Below, one piece after another: positions 38,595-49,000 of a stretch of DNA of 64,000 nucleotides. The notes below the pieces were generated by a model, which saw only the letters and a program-made list of their open reading frames with translations, was not told the origin of the DNA and searched no databases. The position numbers and the translations under genes are program-made. The DNA is from Streptomyces albicerus. Lineage in GTDB: Bacteria > Actinomycetota > Actinomycetes > Streptomycetales > Streptomycetaceae. Location: assembly GCF_008905045.1 (NCBI RefSeq), contig NZ_VWMY01000022.1:20340-84339 (forward strand). The letters are read 5' to 3'. Position 1 is the stretch's first letter. Every line of letters begins with the position of its first letter.

Positions 38595-39683
38595 GTGCAT
38601 GTCGTACTCGCCGGCGGGGGGACCGCCGGCCACATCGAGCCCGCGCTCGCCCTCGCGGACGCCCTGCGCAGGCAGGACCCGACCGTGGGAATCACGGCCC
38701 TGGGCACGGAGCGCGGACTCGAGACCCGACTCGTACCCGAGCGGGGCTATGACCTCGCGCTGATCCCCGCGGTACCGCTGCCACGCAAACCCACCCCCGA
38801 GCTGATCACCGTCCCGGGACGGCTGCGCGGCACGATCAAGGCGGCCGAGCAGATCCTGGAGCGCACCAAGGCGGACGCCGTCGTCGGCTTCGGCGGCTAT
38901 GTCGCCCTGCCCGCGTACCTCGCGGCCAAGCGCCTCGGCGTCCCGATCATCGTCCACGAGGCCAACGCCCGGCCGGGCCTCGCCAACAAGATCGGTTCGC
39001 GGTACGCGGCCCAGGTCGCCGTCTCCACCCCGGACAGCAAGCTCCGTGGCGCCCGCTACATCGGCATCCCGCTGCGCCGCTCCATCGCCACCCTCGACCG
39101 GGCCGCCATGCGCCCCGAGGCCCGCGCCGCGTTCAGGCTCGACCCCGCCCTGCCGACCCTGCTGGTCTCCGGCGGCTCACAGGGCGCCCGCCGCCTCAAC
39201 GAGGTGGTCGAGCAGGCCGCCCCGTACCTCCAGCAGGCCGGCATCCAGATCCTGCACGCGGTCGGCCCGAAGAACGAACTGCCGCAGGTCCACCAGATGC
39301 CGGGGATGCCCCCGTACATCCCGGTACCGTACGTGGACCGGATGGACCTCGCGTACGCCGCGGCCGACATGATGCTCTGCCGTGCCGGCGCGATGACCGT
39401 CGCCGAACTCTCCGCCGTCGGGCTCCCCGCCGCCTATGTCCCGCTGCCGATCGGCAACGGCGAACAGCGGCTGAACGCCCAGCCGGTGGTCAAGGCCGGC
39501 GGCGGACTGCTGGTCGACGACGCGGAACTGACACCGCAGTGGGTGCAGGCCAACGTCCTGCCCGTGCTCGCCGATCCGCACCGGCTGTTCGAGATGTCCC
39601 GCGCCGCCGCCGAGTTCGGCCGCCGGGACGCCGACGACCTGCTCGTCGGGATGGTGTACGAGGCGATCGCGTCACGCCGTTAG
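38595..39683 (+). CDS. murG: Lipid I GlcNAc transferase
   Basis: A 362-residue GT-B glycosyltransferase at the inner membrane face that adds GlcNAc to lipid I, forming lipid II. The first glycine loop is [17 protein letters not shown]. Others are [62 protein letters not shown] and GNGEQRLNA, which bind UDP-GlcNAc and acceptor. GTG 38595 is six bases after the ftsW stop. Confidence 0.96.
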   Translation: MHVVLAGGGTAGHIEPALALADALRRQDPTVGITALGTERGLETRLVPERGYDLALIPAVPLPRKPTPELITVPGRLRGTIKAAEQILERTKADAVVGFGGYVALPAYLAAKRLGVPIIVHEANARPGLANKIGSRYAAQVAVSTPDSKLRGARYIGIPLRRSIATLDRAAMRPEARAAFRLDPALPTLLVSGGSQGARRLNEVVEQAAPYLQQAGIQILHAVGPKNELPQVHQMPGMPPYIPVPYVDRMDLAYAAADMMLCRAGAMTVAELSAVGLPAAYVPLPIGNGEQRLNAQPVVKAGGGLLVDDAELTPQWVQANVLPVLADPHRLFEMSRAAAEFGRRDADDLLVGMVYEAIASRR

Positions 39684-39706
39684 CGCGTGGCAGAAGGCAG
39701 GGGAGC

Positions 39707-40492
39707 GTGGCCGGACCGACCACCGCCGAACGCGGCGAACGTCAGCACCTGGACTCCGGCCCGCCCCGGCCACCCCTCCTCAAGAGGCTGCCGAAGCCGC
39801 GTACGCTCGTCATTGTGCTCGTCTGCCTCACCCTGCTCGGGGCGGGCGGCGTCTGGGTGTTCTACGGCTCCCAGTGGCTGCGCGTGGAGCGCGTAACGGC
39901 TTCGGGGACGCGGGTTCTGACGCCCGCCCAGGTCGTCGAGGCGGCCGACGTGCCGGTCGGATCGCCGTTGATTTCCGTCGACACCGATGTGATTGAGGCA
40001 AGACTGCGGCGGAAATTGCCCCGAATTGACTCGGTTGATGTCGTCCGTTCCTGGCCCCATGGAATCGGACTGAAAGTGACCGAACGTACTCCGGTTCTCA
40101 TCGCAGAAAAGGGCGGAAAGTTCGTCGAAGTGGACGCCAAGGGCGTGCGATATGCCACGGTTTCGCGCGCCCCGAAGGGCGTGCCCGCGCTGGAATTGGA
40201 TGTGTCCCCGTCCGCGGGTCTGCGCCGCTTCGGCACCGGCCGGCTGGTGCGCGAGGCGGTACGTGTCGCGGGTTCGCTTCCGGCCGCCGTCGCGCGCGAC
40301 ACCCGGATCGTCAAGGTCCGTTCATACGACTCCATCTCGCTGGAGTTGAGCGGTGACCGCACCGTCGCGTGGGGGAGTGGCGAGAAGGGCCGCGCCAAGG
40401 CCCGTACGCTCACCGCTCTCATGAAAGCCGCTCCGGAGGCGCGGCACTTCGACGTCAGCGTTCCCACCGCCCCTGCGTCAGCGGGGAGTTGA
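39707..40492 (+). CDS. ftsQ: Cell division protein FtsQ (DivIB)
   Basis: A 261-residue bitopic divisome protein. A basic cytoplasmic part and one helix near 32-52 (LVIVLVCLTLLGAGGVWVFYG) are followed by a POTRA domain (LRVERVTASGTRVLT...VPVGSPLISVD...LPRIDSVDVVRSWPHGIGLKVTERTP) and a beta domain. It scaffolds FtsL/FtsB and FtsWI. GTG 39707 follows GGGGAG very closely. The segment 39980-40200 uses more AT-ending codons (GTT, ATT, AGA) than its neighbours. Confidence 0.92.
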   Translation: MAGPTTAERGERQHLDSGPPRPPLLKRLPKPRTLVIVLVCLTLLGAGGVWVFYGSQWLRVERVTASGTRVLTPAQVVEAADVPVGSPLISVDTDVIEARLRRKLPRIDSVDVVRSWPHGIGLKVTERTPVLIAEKGGKFVEVDAKGVRYATVSRAPKGVPALELDVSPSAGLRRFGTGRLVREAVRVAGSLPAAVARDTRIVKVRSYDSISLELSGDRTVAWGSGEKGRAKARTLTALMKAAPEARHFDVSVPTAPASAGS

Positions 40493-40520
40493 CGCACATC
40501 CGCGCAGGCCAGCACCCTGG

Positions 40521-40611
40521 TTGGGCAGCGCTATGGCTGATCACATAGGGTGAAAAGAAAAACGGGAGGTTCGGCGTGTTCGTTGAACGTGCGCCACTTG
40601 TCGACTTAGTG
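40521..40611 (+). promoter_or_regulatory. Two candidate promoters upstream of ftsZ
   Basis: First: TTGGGC (40521-40526), 17 bases, CATAGG (40544-40549). Second: TTGAAC (40583-40588), 17 bases, TTAGTG (40606-40611). Streptomyces ftsZ is known to have several promoters, including one activated at sporulation. Which of these is used is not shown by sequence alone. Confidence 0.45.
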
Positions 40612-40650
40612 TCCTGTTCGGAAGAGTCCAAGGAACAGACACACTGGTAA
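40576..40650 (+). CDS. Possible 24-residue leader ORF with TTA codon before ftsZ
   Basis: GTG 40576 has a textbook GGGAGG at 40564-40569 with six-base spacing. It reads 24 codons (VFVERAPLVDLVSCSEESKE...) to TAA at 40648-40650. Codon 11 is TTA (40606-40608), read in Streptomyces only by the developmentally regulated bldA tRNA. The ORF is AT-richer than normal genes. If translated, it could link ftsZ leader behaviour to bldA. Confidence 0.3.
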   Translation: MFVERAPLVDLVSCSEESKEQTHW

Positions 40651-40741
40651 CCCTAAACTTCAGCGTTAGGGTTCGGGTCGGCGTTCGGACCGTCCCATTC
40701 GGCATCAGTCGTCGGATCGCGAGAGTGCGAGGCGGCGACAC
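40638..40741 (+). promoter_or_regulatory. Inverted repeat and GACAC motifs before ftsZ
   Basis: AACCCTAA (40649-40656) and TTAGGGTT (40666-40673) form a perfect 8-bp inverted repeat with a nine-base gap. GACAC occurs at 40638-40642 and 40737-40741; this is the core motif bound by the sporulation regulator WhiA, which is known to control ftsZ. The repeat could be an operator or an RNA hairpin. Confidence 0.5.
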
Positions 40742-40767
40742 GTAACTCGAGGCGAGAGGCCTTCGAC

Positions 40768-41964
40768 GTGGCAGCACCGCAGAACTACCTCGCAGTCATC
40801 AAAGTCATCGGTGTCGGCGGCGGTGGTGTCAATGCCATCAACCGGATGATCGAGGTCGGTCTCAAGGGTGTCGAGTTCATCGCCATCAACACCGACGCCC
40901 AGGCGCTGTTGATGAGCGACGCCGACGTCAAGCTCGACGTCGGCCGCGAACTCACCCGCGGACTCGGCGCCGGAGCCAACCCGGCCGTCGGCCGGAAGGC
41001 CGCCGAGGACCACCGCGAGGAGATCGAGGAGGTCCTCAAGGGGGCCGACATGGTCTTCGTGACGGCCGGTGAAGGCGGCGGCACCGGCACCGGCGGCGCA
41101 CCCGTCGTGGCCAACATCGCCCGCACGCTCGGCGCGCTCACCATCGGCGTGGTCACCCGACCGTTCACCTTCGAGGGCCGGCGTCGCGCCAACCAGGCCG
41201 AGGACGGCATCGCGGAACTCCGCGAAGAGGTCGACACCCTCATCGTCATCCCGAACGACCGGCTGCTGTCCATCTCGGACCGCCAGGTCTCCGTCCTCGA
41301 CGCCTTCAAGTCGGCGGACCAGGTCCTGCTCTCCGGTGTCCAGGGCATCACCGACCTCATCACCACGCCCGGTCTGATCAACCTCGACTTCGCCGACGTC
41401 AAGTCCGTGATGTCCGAGGCCGGTTCGGCCCTCATGGGCATCGGCTCGGCCCGCGGCGACGACCGCGCGGTGGCCGCCGCCGAGATGGCGATCTCCTCGC
41501 CGCTCCTGGAGGCGTCCATCGACGGCGCCCGGGGCGTTCTGCTCTCCATCTCCGGCGGCTCCGACCTCGGCCTGTTCGAGATCAACGAAGCCGCCCAGCT
41601 GGTGAGCGAGGCCGCGCACCCCGAGGCCAACATCATCTTCGGCGCGGTCATCGACGACGCGCTCGGCGACGAGGTCCGGGTCACCGTCATCGCGGCCGGC
41701 TTCGACGGCGGACAGCCCCCGTCCAAGCGGGACAACGTCCTCGGCTCGTCCTCCGCCAAGCGCGACGAGCCCACGCCGGCGCGTTCCAACGACAGCCGCC
41801 CGTCCTTCGGCTCGCTCGGCAGCGTCACGCCGAAGGAGGCTCCGGAGCCCGCCCCGGAGCCGGTGAGCAACGAACTGCCCCAGTCCTCCCCGCCGGTCCC
41901 GCCGTCGCGGAGCTACTCCGACAGCGCGGCCGAAGAGCTGGACGTGCCGGACTTCCTCAAGTGA
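40768..41964 (+). CDS. ftsZ: Cell division protein FtsZ
   Basis: A 398-residue tubulin-like GTPase that forms the Z-ring or sporulation ladders. [17 protein letters not shown] opens the GTP site, and the tubulin signature is [15 protein letters not shown]. The catalytic loop is [12 protein letters not shown] Pro/Ser-rich linker (about 320-385) leads to the C-terminal peptide ELDVPDFLK, which binds partners such as SepF. GTG 40768 starts the gene after a 275-base regulatory gap. Its stop overlaps pgeF as GTGA. Confidence 0.98.
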   Translation: MAAPQNYLAVIKVIGVGGGGVNAINRMIEVGLKGVEFIAINTDAQALLMSDADVKLDVGRELTRGLGAGANPAVGRKAAEDHREEIEEVLKGADMVFVTAGEGGGTGTGGAPVVANIARTLGALTIGVVTRPFTFEGRRRANQAEDGIAELREEVDTLIVIPNDRLLSISDRQVSVLDAFKSADQVLLSGVQGITDLITTPGLINLDFADVKSVMSEAGSALMGIGSARGDDRAVAAAEMAISSPLLEASIDGARGVLLSISGGSDLGLFEINEAAQLVSEAAHPEANIIFGAVIDDALGDEVRVTVIAAGFDGGQPPSKRDNVLGSSSAKRDEPTPARSNDSRPSFGSLGSVTPKEAPEPAPEPVSNELPQSSPPVPPSRSYSDSAAEELDVPDFLK

Positions 41965-42698
41965 TAGGAAAGCGCTCCGAAACGAGCACAGCGGGCGGCG
42001 CGCACTTCGCCTTCACCGACCGGTGGGGCGGGGTGAGCGCCGTTCCGTACGAGGAGCTCAACCTCGGCGGAGCGGTCGGCGACGACCCCGACGCCGTACG
42101 GACCAACCGGGAGCTGGCCGCCAAGTCGCTCGGCCTCGACCCGGACCTGGTCGTCTGGATGAACCAGGTGCACGGGCCGGAGGTCACCGTGGTCGACGAG
42201 CCGTGGGGAGACCGCCCGGTGCCGCAGGTCGACGCCGTGGTCACCGCGCGCCGGGGCCTTGCCCTCGCCGTGCTCACCGCCGACTGCACGCCGGTCCTGC
42301 TCGCCGACCCCGTCGCCGGAGTCGCGGCCGCCGCCCACGCGGGACGGCCCGGCATGATCGCCGGGGTCGTCCCCGCCGCCGTCGCGGCCATGGCCGAACT
42401 CGGCGCCGAGCCCGCCCGGATCGTCGCCCGTACCGGACCCGCCGTCTGCGGTCGCTGCTACGAAGTGCCGGACGCGATGCGCGCCGAGGTCGCGGCCGTC
42501 GAGCCCGCGGCGTACGCCGAGACCAGTTGGGGCACGCCCGCGGTCGACGTGACGGCCGGGGTGCACGCGCAACTGGAAAGGCTCGGGGTGTGCGACCGGG
42601 CCCAGTCGCCGGTGTGCACGCTCGAGTCGGGCGACCACTTCTCGTACCGCCGCGACCGCACCACGGGTCGGCTCGCGGGCTATGTGTGGCTGGACTGA
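41961..42698 (+). CDS. pgeF: Peptidoglycan editing factor PgeF (YfiH/LACC1 family)
   Basis: A 245-residue purine-nucleoside-phosphorylase-like metalloprotein of the YfiH family. Zinc-site residues appear in [32 protein letters not shown] and [12 protein letters not shown]. In Escherichia coli the homologue removes peptidoglycan precursors with L-Ser in place of L-Ala. GTG 41961 overlaps the ftsZ stop, so translation is coupled. Confidence 0.9.
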   Translation: MIGKRSETSTAGGAHFAFTDRWGGVSAVPYEELNLGGAVGDDPDAVRTNRELAAKSLGLDPDLVVWMNQVHGPEVTVVDEPWGDRPVPQVDAVVTARRGLALAVLTADCTPVLLADPVAGVAAAAHAGRPGMIAGVVPAAVAAMAELGAEPARIVARTGPAVCGRCYEVPDAMRAEVAAVEPAAYAETSWGTPAVDVTAGVHAQLERLGVCDRAQSPVCTLESGDHFSYRRDRTTGRLAGYVWLD

Positions 42699-42704
42699 TG
42701 GGGC

Positions 42705-43439
42705 ATGACGGACCGTAAGGCTCAACTCGCCGGAAATCTGGCGAAAGTGGAAGAGCGCATCACGGCGGCGTGCGTGGCTGCCGGACGCAAGCGCGAAGAG
42801 GTGACCCTGATCGTGGTCACCAAGACCTACCCCGCCGACGATGTGCGGATCCTGTCGGAACTCGGTGTGCGCCACGTCGCCGAGAACCGCGATCAGGACG
42901 CGGCACCCAAGGCCGCGGCCTGCTCGGATCTGCCCCTCTCGTGGCACTTTGTCGGTCAGTTGCAGACCAACAAGGTGCGCTCCGTGGTCGGTTATGCGAA
43001 TGTCGTGCAGTCCGTCGACCGGGCCCGGCTCGTCACCGCTCTGTCCAAGGAGGCGGTGCGGCAGGAGCGCGAGGTGGGCTGCCTCATCCAGGTCGCGCTC
43101 GACGCCGCAGAACCTGTGGCGGGAAGCGGTGGACGCGGGGAGCGCGGTGGTGTAGAGCCCGGCGGCATCGAGGAGTTGGGCGAAATCGTCGCGCGGGCCC
43201 CGGGGCTGAGGCTCGACGGACTCATGACCGTCGCTCCGCTCACCGGACCGTACGCGGGGCGTGAACTGGCGGCGTTCGAGCGGCTGATGGATTTGTCGAC
43301 TGACCTGCGCCGCGCCCATCCGGCTGCGAACATGGTCTCGGCAGGGATGAGTGCGGACCTCGAACAGGCCGTGGCAGCCGGAGCGACACATGTGCGCGTC
43401 GGCACTGCGGTACTCGGAGTCCGCCCCAGGCTCGGGTAA
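42705..43439 (+). CDS. YggS-type pyridoxal phosphate homeostasis protein
   Basis: A 244-residue PLP-binding protein with a fold-type III barrel. The PLP lysine is in LIVVTKTYPADDV. GVRHVAENRDQ, WHFVGQLQTNK, VQSVDR, LDGLMTVAP and VSAGMSADLEQAVAAGATHVRVGTAV are family motifs; SMGMS is SAGMS here. A Gly/Arg-rich insertion (VAGSGGRGERGGVEPGG) lies near residues 138-154. The role is B6 and amino acid homeostasis; no enzyme activity is established. It starts six bases after pgeF. Confidence 0.93.
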   Translation: MTDRKAQLAGNLAKVEERITAACVAAGRKREEVTLIVVTKTYPADDVRILSELGVRHVAENRDQDAAPKAAACSDLPLSWHFVGQLQTNKVRSVVGYANVVQSVDRARLVTALSKEAVRQEREVGCLIQVALDAAEPVAGSGGRGERGGVEPGGIEELGEIVARAPGLRLDGLMTVAPLTGPYAGRELAAFERLMDLSTDLRRAHPAANMVSAGMSADLEQAVAAGATHVRVGTAVLGVRPRLG

Positions 43440-43568
43440 CGTCGCCAAGAAGTCGGACCACAGCAGAAAATATGGTCATTACCGCTGATAGGCGGGCATA
43501 ACGACCTCGTGGATCGCGGGCACTTGGCAACAGTCAGCCGATCCACCACAGAGCGGAGGACTCAGAGC

Positions 43569-44210
43569 ATGGCCGGCGCGATGCGCAAGATGGCGGTCTA
43601 CCTCGGCCTCGTGGAGGACGATGGGTACGACGGCAGGGGTTTCGACCCCGACGACGACTTCGAGCCCGAACTTGACCCGGAGCCCGAGCGGGACCGCCGA
43701 CGGCACGAGCCGTCGCATCAGTCGCACCAGCCGCACCAGTCCCAACGGGACGAATCGGTGCGAGTGGTGCAGCCGCCCGTGCAACGCGATCCCGTGCCAC
43801 ATTCCGCTTCGCTGTCCGCGGAATCGGGGCGTCCGGCGCGAATCGCGCCCGTGGCGTCCATCACACAAGAACGTCAAAGCCTGGAGAAGAACGCACCGGT
43901 GATCATGCCCAAGGTCGTGTCGGAACGAGAGCCGTACAGGATCACCACACTGCACCCCCGGACCTACAACGAGGCCCGTACCATCGGGGAACACTTCCGT
44001 GAGGGCACCCCGGTGATCATGAATCTGACTGAGATGGATGACACAGACGCCAAGCGACTTGTCGACTTTGCGGCCGGTTTGGTGTTTGGTCTTCACGGGA
44101 GCATCGAGCGGGTGACGCAGAAGGTGTTCCTGTTGTCGCCTGCTAACGTCGATGTCACGGCGGAGGACAAGGCTCGCATCGCAGAGGGCGGGTTCTTCAA
44201 CCAGAGCTGA
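43569..44210 (+). CDS. sepF: Cell division protein SepF
   Basis: A 213-residue protein that anchors FtsZ to the membrane in Gram-positives. The N-terminal amphipathic helix is [15 protein letters not shown] charged His/Gln/Pro-rich linker (about 25-100) follows. The C-terminal SepF domain is [52 protein letters not shown] (read in parts), ending in [14 protein letters not shown] 43569 has GGAGGA at 43555-43560. Confidence 0.95.
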   Translation: MAGAMRKMAVYLGLVEDDGYDGRGFDPDDDFEPELDPEPERDRRRHEPSHQSHQPHQSQRDESVRVVQPPVQRDPVPHSASLSAESGRPARIAPVASITQERQSLEKNAPVIMPKVVSEREPYRITTLHPRTYNEARTIGEHFREGTPVIMNLTEMDDTDAKRLVDFAAGLVFGLHGSIERVTQKVFLLSPANVDVTAEDKARIAEGGFFNQS

Positions 44211-44260
44211 GACGCAGGACCGGACAAGGCACGGAAACAGGGGAGAGGGAAGCACCGATC

Positions 44261-44545
44261 ATGAGCGTGGTTGCGCAGGTTCTCTACGTCGCGCTGATGT
44301 GTTTCCTCATCGTGCTGATCTTCCGGTTGGTCATGGACTACGTCTTCCAGTTCGCCCGCTCATGGCAACCCGGCAAGGCGATGGTGGTCGTTCTGGAGGC
44401 CACCTACACTGTCACTGATCCACCGCTCAAGCTTCTGCGGCGGTTCATCCCGCCGTTGCGTCTCGGGGGCGTGGCGCTCGACCTGTCCTTCTTCGTACTG
44501 ATGATCATCGTCTACATCCTGATCTCCGTTGTGAGCCGGCTGTGA
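44261..44545 (+). CDS. YggT-family membrane protein
   Basis: A 94-residue protein with two hydrophobic helices (about 3-26 and 70-92) joined by a loop with YTVTDPPLKLLRRFIPPLRLGGVALDLS, the YggT hallmark. It is usually encoded between sepF and divIVA in actinobacteria, suggesting a role at the division or growth site. That role is not established. GGGAGAGGGAAG precedes ATG 44261. Confidence 0.92.
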   Translation: MSVVAQVLYVALMCFLIVLIFRLVMDYVFQFARSWQPGKAMVVVLEATYTVTDPPLKLLRRFIPPLRLGGVALDLSFFVLMIIVYILISVVSRL

Positions 44546-44600
44546 ACGATACGGTCTTGCCGAACGCCGACGATGCCGACGACTACGTTGAGGTGAAGAG

Positions 44601-45767
44601 ATGCCGTTGACCCCCGAGGACGTGCGGAACAAGCAGTTCACGACCGTCCGCCTCCGAGAAGGCTATGACGAGGACGAGGTCGATGCCTTCCTCGACGAGG
44701 TCGAAGCCGAACTGACCCGCCTGCTCCGCGAGAACGAGGACCTGCGCGCCAAGCTGGCCGCCGCCACACGCGCCGCCGCGCAGAACCAACAGCAGGGCAT
44801 GCGCAAGCCGCCTGAACAGCAGGACCAGCAGCAGGGCCCGCCGCAGGGCATGCGCGGTCCCGGTTCTCCCGTACCCGCCGGCATATCGGGCCCGCCGCAG
44901 CAGCAGATGGGTGGCCCCATGGGTGGCCCGCCCCAGCTGCCGAGCGGTGCACCGCAGCTGCCCGCGGGCCCCAGCGCCCAGGGCGGCCAGCAGGGTCCCG
45001 GCCCGATGGGTCAGGGTCCCATGGGCCAGGGCCCGATGGGTCAGGGTCCCGGCCCGATGCAGGGTCAGATGCAGCAGCAGATGCCCCAGCAGATGGGCGG
45101 CCCGATGGGCGGTCCCATGGGTGGCCCCATGGGCGGTCACGGCCCGCAGATGGGGCAGCCCGGTCAGGGCCCCGGTGGCGACAGTGCCGCTCGGGTGCTC
45201 TCGCTGGCTCAGCAGACCGCCGACCAGGCGATCGCCGAGGCCCGTTCCGAGGCCAACAAGATCGTCGGCGAGGCCCGCAGCCGCGCCGAGGGTCTTGAGC
45301 GCGACGCCCGTGCCAAGGCCGACGCTCTTGAGCGGGACGCCCAGGAGAAGCACCGCGTCGCGATGGGCTCCCTGGAGTCCGCCCGCGCCACGCTGGAGCG
45401 CAAGGTCGAGGACCTGCGCGGCTTCGAGCGCGAGTACCGGACGCGTCTGAAGTCCTACCTCGAGTCGCAGCTGCGTCAGCTGGAGACCCAGGCCGACGAC
45501 TCGCTGGCCCCGCCGCGTACGCCGGCGACCGCGTCGCTGCCGTCGTCGCCGAGCCCGTCCATGGCTCCGGCCGGGGCGAGCGCGCCGTCCTACGGTGGCA
45601 ACCAGATGGGCGGCCCGGCCCCCGCGGCTCCGTCCTACGGCGGCCAGCAGCAGATGTCGCCGGCCATGACCCAGCCGATGGCGCCGGTCCGGCCGCAGGG
45701 CCCGTCGCCCATGCAGCAGGCGCCCTCGCCGATGCGTGGCTTCCTGATCGACGAGGACGACAACTGA
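44601..45767 (+). CDS. divIVA: Polar growth protein DivIVA
   Basis: A 388-residue coiled-coil protein that marks hyphal tips and recruits the apical growth machinery. The N-terminal membrane-binding domain is [11 protein letters not shown]...[18 protein letters not shown] (about 3-60). A long Gly/Met/Gln/Pro linker (about 65-195) holds GPMGQ and GGPMGG repeats. A second coiled coil spans about 200-300, and the tail ([13 protein letters not shown]) is conserved. Streptomyces DivIVA is much longer than in Bacillus because of this linker. A strong terminator follows. Confidence 0.96.
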   Translation: MPLTPEDVRNKQFTTVRLREGYDEDEVDAFLDEVEAELTRLLRENEDLRAKLAAATRAAAQNQQQGMRKPPEQQDQQQGPPQGMRGPGSPVPAGISGPPQQQMGGPMGGPPQLPSGAPQLPAGPSAQGGQQGPGPMGQGPMGQGPMGQGPGPMQGQMQQQMPQQMGGPMGGPMGGPMGGHGPQMGQPGQGPGGDSAARVLSLAQQTADQAIAEARSEANKIVGEARSRAEGLERDARAKADALERDAQEKHRVAMGSLESARATLERKVEDLRGFEREYRTRLKSYLESQLRQLETQADDSLAPPRTPATASLPSSPSPSMAPAGASAPSYGGNQMGGPAPAAPSYGGQQQMSPAMTQPMAPVRPQGPSPMQQAPSPMRGFLIDEDDN

Positions 45768-45803
45768 CGGCCTCGGGTACGCCTTAGGCGTCGGCAGCGT
45801 TCA

Positions 45804-45840
45804 GGGCGGAGCCCCCGGATTTCCGGGGGCTCCGCCCTTT
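45804..45840 (+). terminator. Rho-independent terminator after divIVA
   Basis: Perfect 15-bp arms GGGCGGAGCCCCCGG (45804-45818) and CCGGGGGCTCCGCCC (45823-45837) around ATTT, followed by TTT. It ends the dcw transcript 36 bases after divIVA. Confidence 0.9.
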
Positions 45841-45860
45841 GCCGTGCGGGTGCGGGACTG

Positions 45861-45934
45861 CTTTCGCTGCAGGTGTCGGGACGGCTTTCGCTGTACGTGT
45901 TCGGAACGGTCCTGCTGTACGTGTTCGGGGGCGG
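45861..45934. repeat. Three degenerate 24-25 bp repeats between divIVA and ileS
   Basis: Units at 45861-45884, 45885-45909 and 45910-45934 share CGCTG(C/T)A(G/C)GTGT(C)GG-type cores; the last two share CTGTACGTGTTCGG exactly. They lie between the two opposing terminators, where no gene is supported. Confidence 0.6.
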
Positions 45935-45961
45935 GCGCACCTGTACGCGGGCACGCAACGC

Positions 45962-46006
45962 CGAAGGCCCGGGCCCACCAAATTCCTTGGCGGGCCCGGG
46001 CCTTCG
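45962..46006 (-). terminator. Terminator of ileS
   Basis: Perfect 15-bp arms CGAAGGCCCGGGCCC (45962-45976) and GGGCCCGGGCCTTCG (45992-46006), with CCAA/TTGG pairing inside. It lies 33 bases past the ileS stop. Confidence 0.85.
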
Positions 46007-46038
46007 AGGGTGCTGCTACGGCCTTCGCTGCACCTTTG

Positions 46039-49000
46039 CTACGCCTTGCGGAGGCGGAACGTCAGCGGCAGGGATTCGTCCGTGAACGGGCTGCCGTACG
46101 TGTCGTCCGCCTCGCCCTGGGCGCTGTGCTCATTCAAGAAGGCCGTGGCGAGGACCTCGTCGGAGATCAGGGCGGAGTGCTCGGTGAGCGCCGCGGTGAC
46201 CTTCGGGTCCGTGGACGTCCAGCGCAGGGCGATCCGGTCGGCCACGTCGAGGCCGCTGTTCTTGCGGGCCTCCTGGATCAGGCGGATCGCGTCACGGGCC
46301 AGGCCCGCCTGACGCAGCTCCTCGGTGATCTCCAGGTCGAGGGCGACCGTCGCGCCGGAGTCCGAGGCGACGGACCAGCCCTCGCGCGGGGTCTCCGTGA
46401 TGATCACCTCGTCCGGGGCGAGCGTGACGGTCTCGCCGTCGACCTCCACCGACGCCGTGCCCTCGCGCAGGGCCAGGGACAGCGCGGCCGCGTCGGCCTC
46501 GGCGACAGCCTTGGCCACCGCCTGGACGCCCTTGCCGAACCGCTTGCCCAGCGCGCGGAAGTTGGCCTTGGCCGTGGTGTCGACCAGCGAGCCGCCGACC
46601 TCGCTCAGGGAGGCCAGGGAGGAGACGTTCAGCTCCTCCGTGATCTGCGCGTGCAGTTCACGGTCGAGGGACTCGAACCCGGTCGCGGCGACCAGCGCGC
46701 GGGACAGCGGCTGACGCGTCTTGACGCCCGACTCCGCGCGCGTGGCACGGCCCAGCTCCACGAGACGGCGTACGAGCACCATCTGCTTCGACAGCTCCGG
46801 GTCGATGACGGACAGGTCCGCCTCCGGCCAGGACGACAGGTGTACGGACTCGGGGACGCCCGGCGTCACCGGCACCACGAGGTCCTGCCAGACCCGCTCG
46901 GTGATGAACGGGGTCAGCGGGGCCATCAGACGCGTGACCGTCTCGACGACCTCGTGCAGGGTGCGCAGCGCCGCCTTGTCGCCCTGCCAGAAGCGGCGAC
47001 GGGAGCGGCGTACGTACCAGTTGGACAGGTCGTCGACGAACGCCGAGAGCAGCTTTCCGGCGCGCTGGGTGTCGTACGCCTCCAGGGCCTGCGTCACCTG
47101 GTCGGTGAGCGCGTGCAGCTCGGAGAGCAGCCAGCGGTCCAGGACCGGGCGGTCCGCCGGGGCCGGATCGGCCTCGCTGGGCGCCCAGTTGGACGTGCGC
47201 GCGTACAGGGCCTGGAAAGCGACCGTGTTCCAGTACGTGAGGAGCGTCTTGCGGACGACCTCCTGGATCGTGCCGTGGCCGACGCGGCGGGCCGCCCAGG
47301 GGGAGCCGCCGGCCGCCATGAACCAGCGCACCGCGTCCGCGCCGTGCTGGTCCATCAGCGGGATCGGCTGCAGGGTGTTGCCCAGGTGCTTGGACATCTT
47401 GCGGCCGTCCTCGGCGAGGATGTGGCCCAGGCACACCACGTTCTCGTACGACGACTTGTCGAAGACCAGCGTGCCGACCGCCATCAGTGTGTAGAACCAG
47501 CCGCGGGTCTGGTCGATGGCCTCCGAGATGAACTGCGCCGGGTAGCGGCTCTCGAAGAGGTCCTTGTTCTTGTACGGGTAGCCCCACTGCGCGAACGGCA
47601 TCGAACCCGAGTCGTACCAGGCGTCGATGACCTCCGGGACGCGCGTGGCGGTCTGCCCGCAGCCGTCCTGGGGGCAGGCGAAGGTGACCTCGTCGATGAA
47701 CGGGCGGTGCGGGTCCAGGTTCGACCGGTCCGTGCCCGACAGCTCGGTGAGCTCCGCGCGGGAGCCGACGACGGTGAGGTGGTCGTCCTCACAGCGCCAG
47801 ATCGGCAGCGGGGTGCCCCAGTAGCGGTTGCGGGACAGGGCCCAGTCGATGTTGTTGTTCAGCCAGTCGCCGTACCGGCCGTTCTTGACCGAGTCCGGGA
47901 ACCAGTTGGTCTTCTCGTTCTCCTGGAGGAGGCGGTCCTTGATGGCCGTGGTGCGGATGTACCAGGACGGCTGCGCGTAGTAGAGGAGCGCGGTGTGGCA
48001 GCGCCAGCAGTGCGGGTAGCTGTGCTCGTACGGGATGTGCCTGAAGAGCAGACCGCGGTTCTGGAGGTCTTCCGTGAGCTTTTCGTCGGCCTTCTTGAAG
48101 AAGACACCGCCTACGAGCGGGACGTCCTCTTCGAAGGTGCCGTCGGGGCGGACGGGGTTCACGACGGGCAGCCCGTACGCGCGGCAGACCTTGAGGTCGT
48201 CCTCACCGAAAGCGGGGGACTGGTGGACCAGACCCGTACCGTCCTCGGTCGTCACGTAGTCGGCGTTCACCACGTAGTGCGTCGGCACGTCCGTGGGGAA
48301 CTCCACGAGCTCGAACGGACGTTGATACGACCAGCGCTCCATCTCGGCGCCCGTGAAGGACTGGCCGGTGGTCTCCCAGCCCTCGCCGAGCGCCTTCTCG
48401 ACGAGCGGCTCGGCGACGACGAGCTTCTCCTCGCCGTTCGTCGCGACCACGTAGGTGACCTCGGCGTGCGCGGCGACCGCGGTGTTGGAGACCAGCGTCC
48501 ACGGAGTCGTCGTCCACACCAGGAGCGCGGCCTCGCCCGCGAGCGGACCGGAGGTGAGCGGGAAACGGACGTACACCGAGGGGTCGACGACCGTCTCGTA
48601 GCCCTGGGCCAGCTCGTGGTCCGACAGGCCCGTACCGCAGCGCGGGCACCAGGGGGCGACGCGGTGGTCCTGGACGAGCAGGCCCTTGTTGAAGATCTCC
48701 TTGAGCGACCACCAGACGGACTCGATGTACTCGGGGTCCATGGTGCGGTAGGGGTCGTTCAGGTCGGTCCAGTAACCCATGCGGGTCGTGAGCTCTTCGA
48801 AGGCGTCGGTGTGGCGGGTCACGGACTCGCGGCACTTGGCGTTGAACTCGGCGATGCCGTACGCCTCGATGTCCTTCTTGCCGTTGAAGCCGAGCTCCTT
48901 CTCGACCGCCAGCTCCACCGGGAGCCCGTGACAGTCCCAGCCGGCCTTGCGGGCCACGTGGTAGCCGCGCATGGTGCGGAAGCGCGGGAAGACGTCCTTG

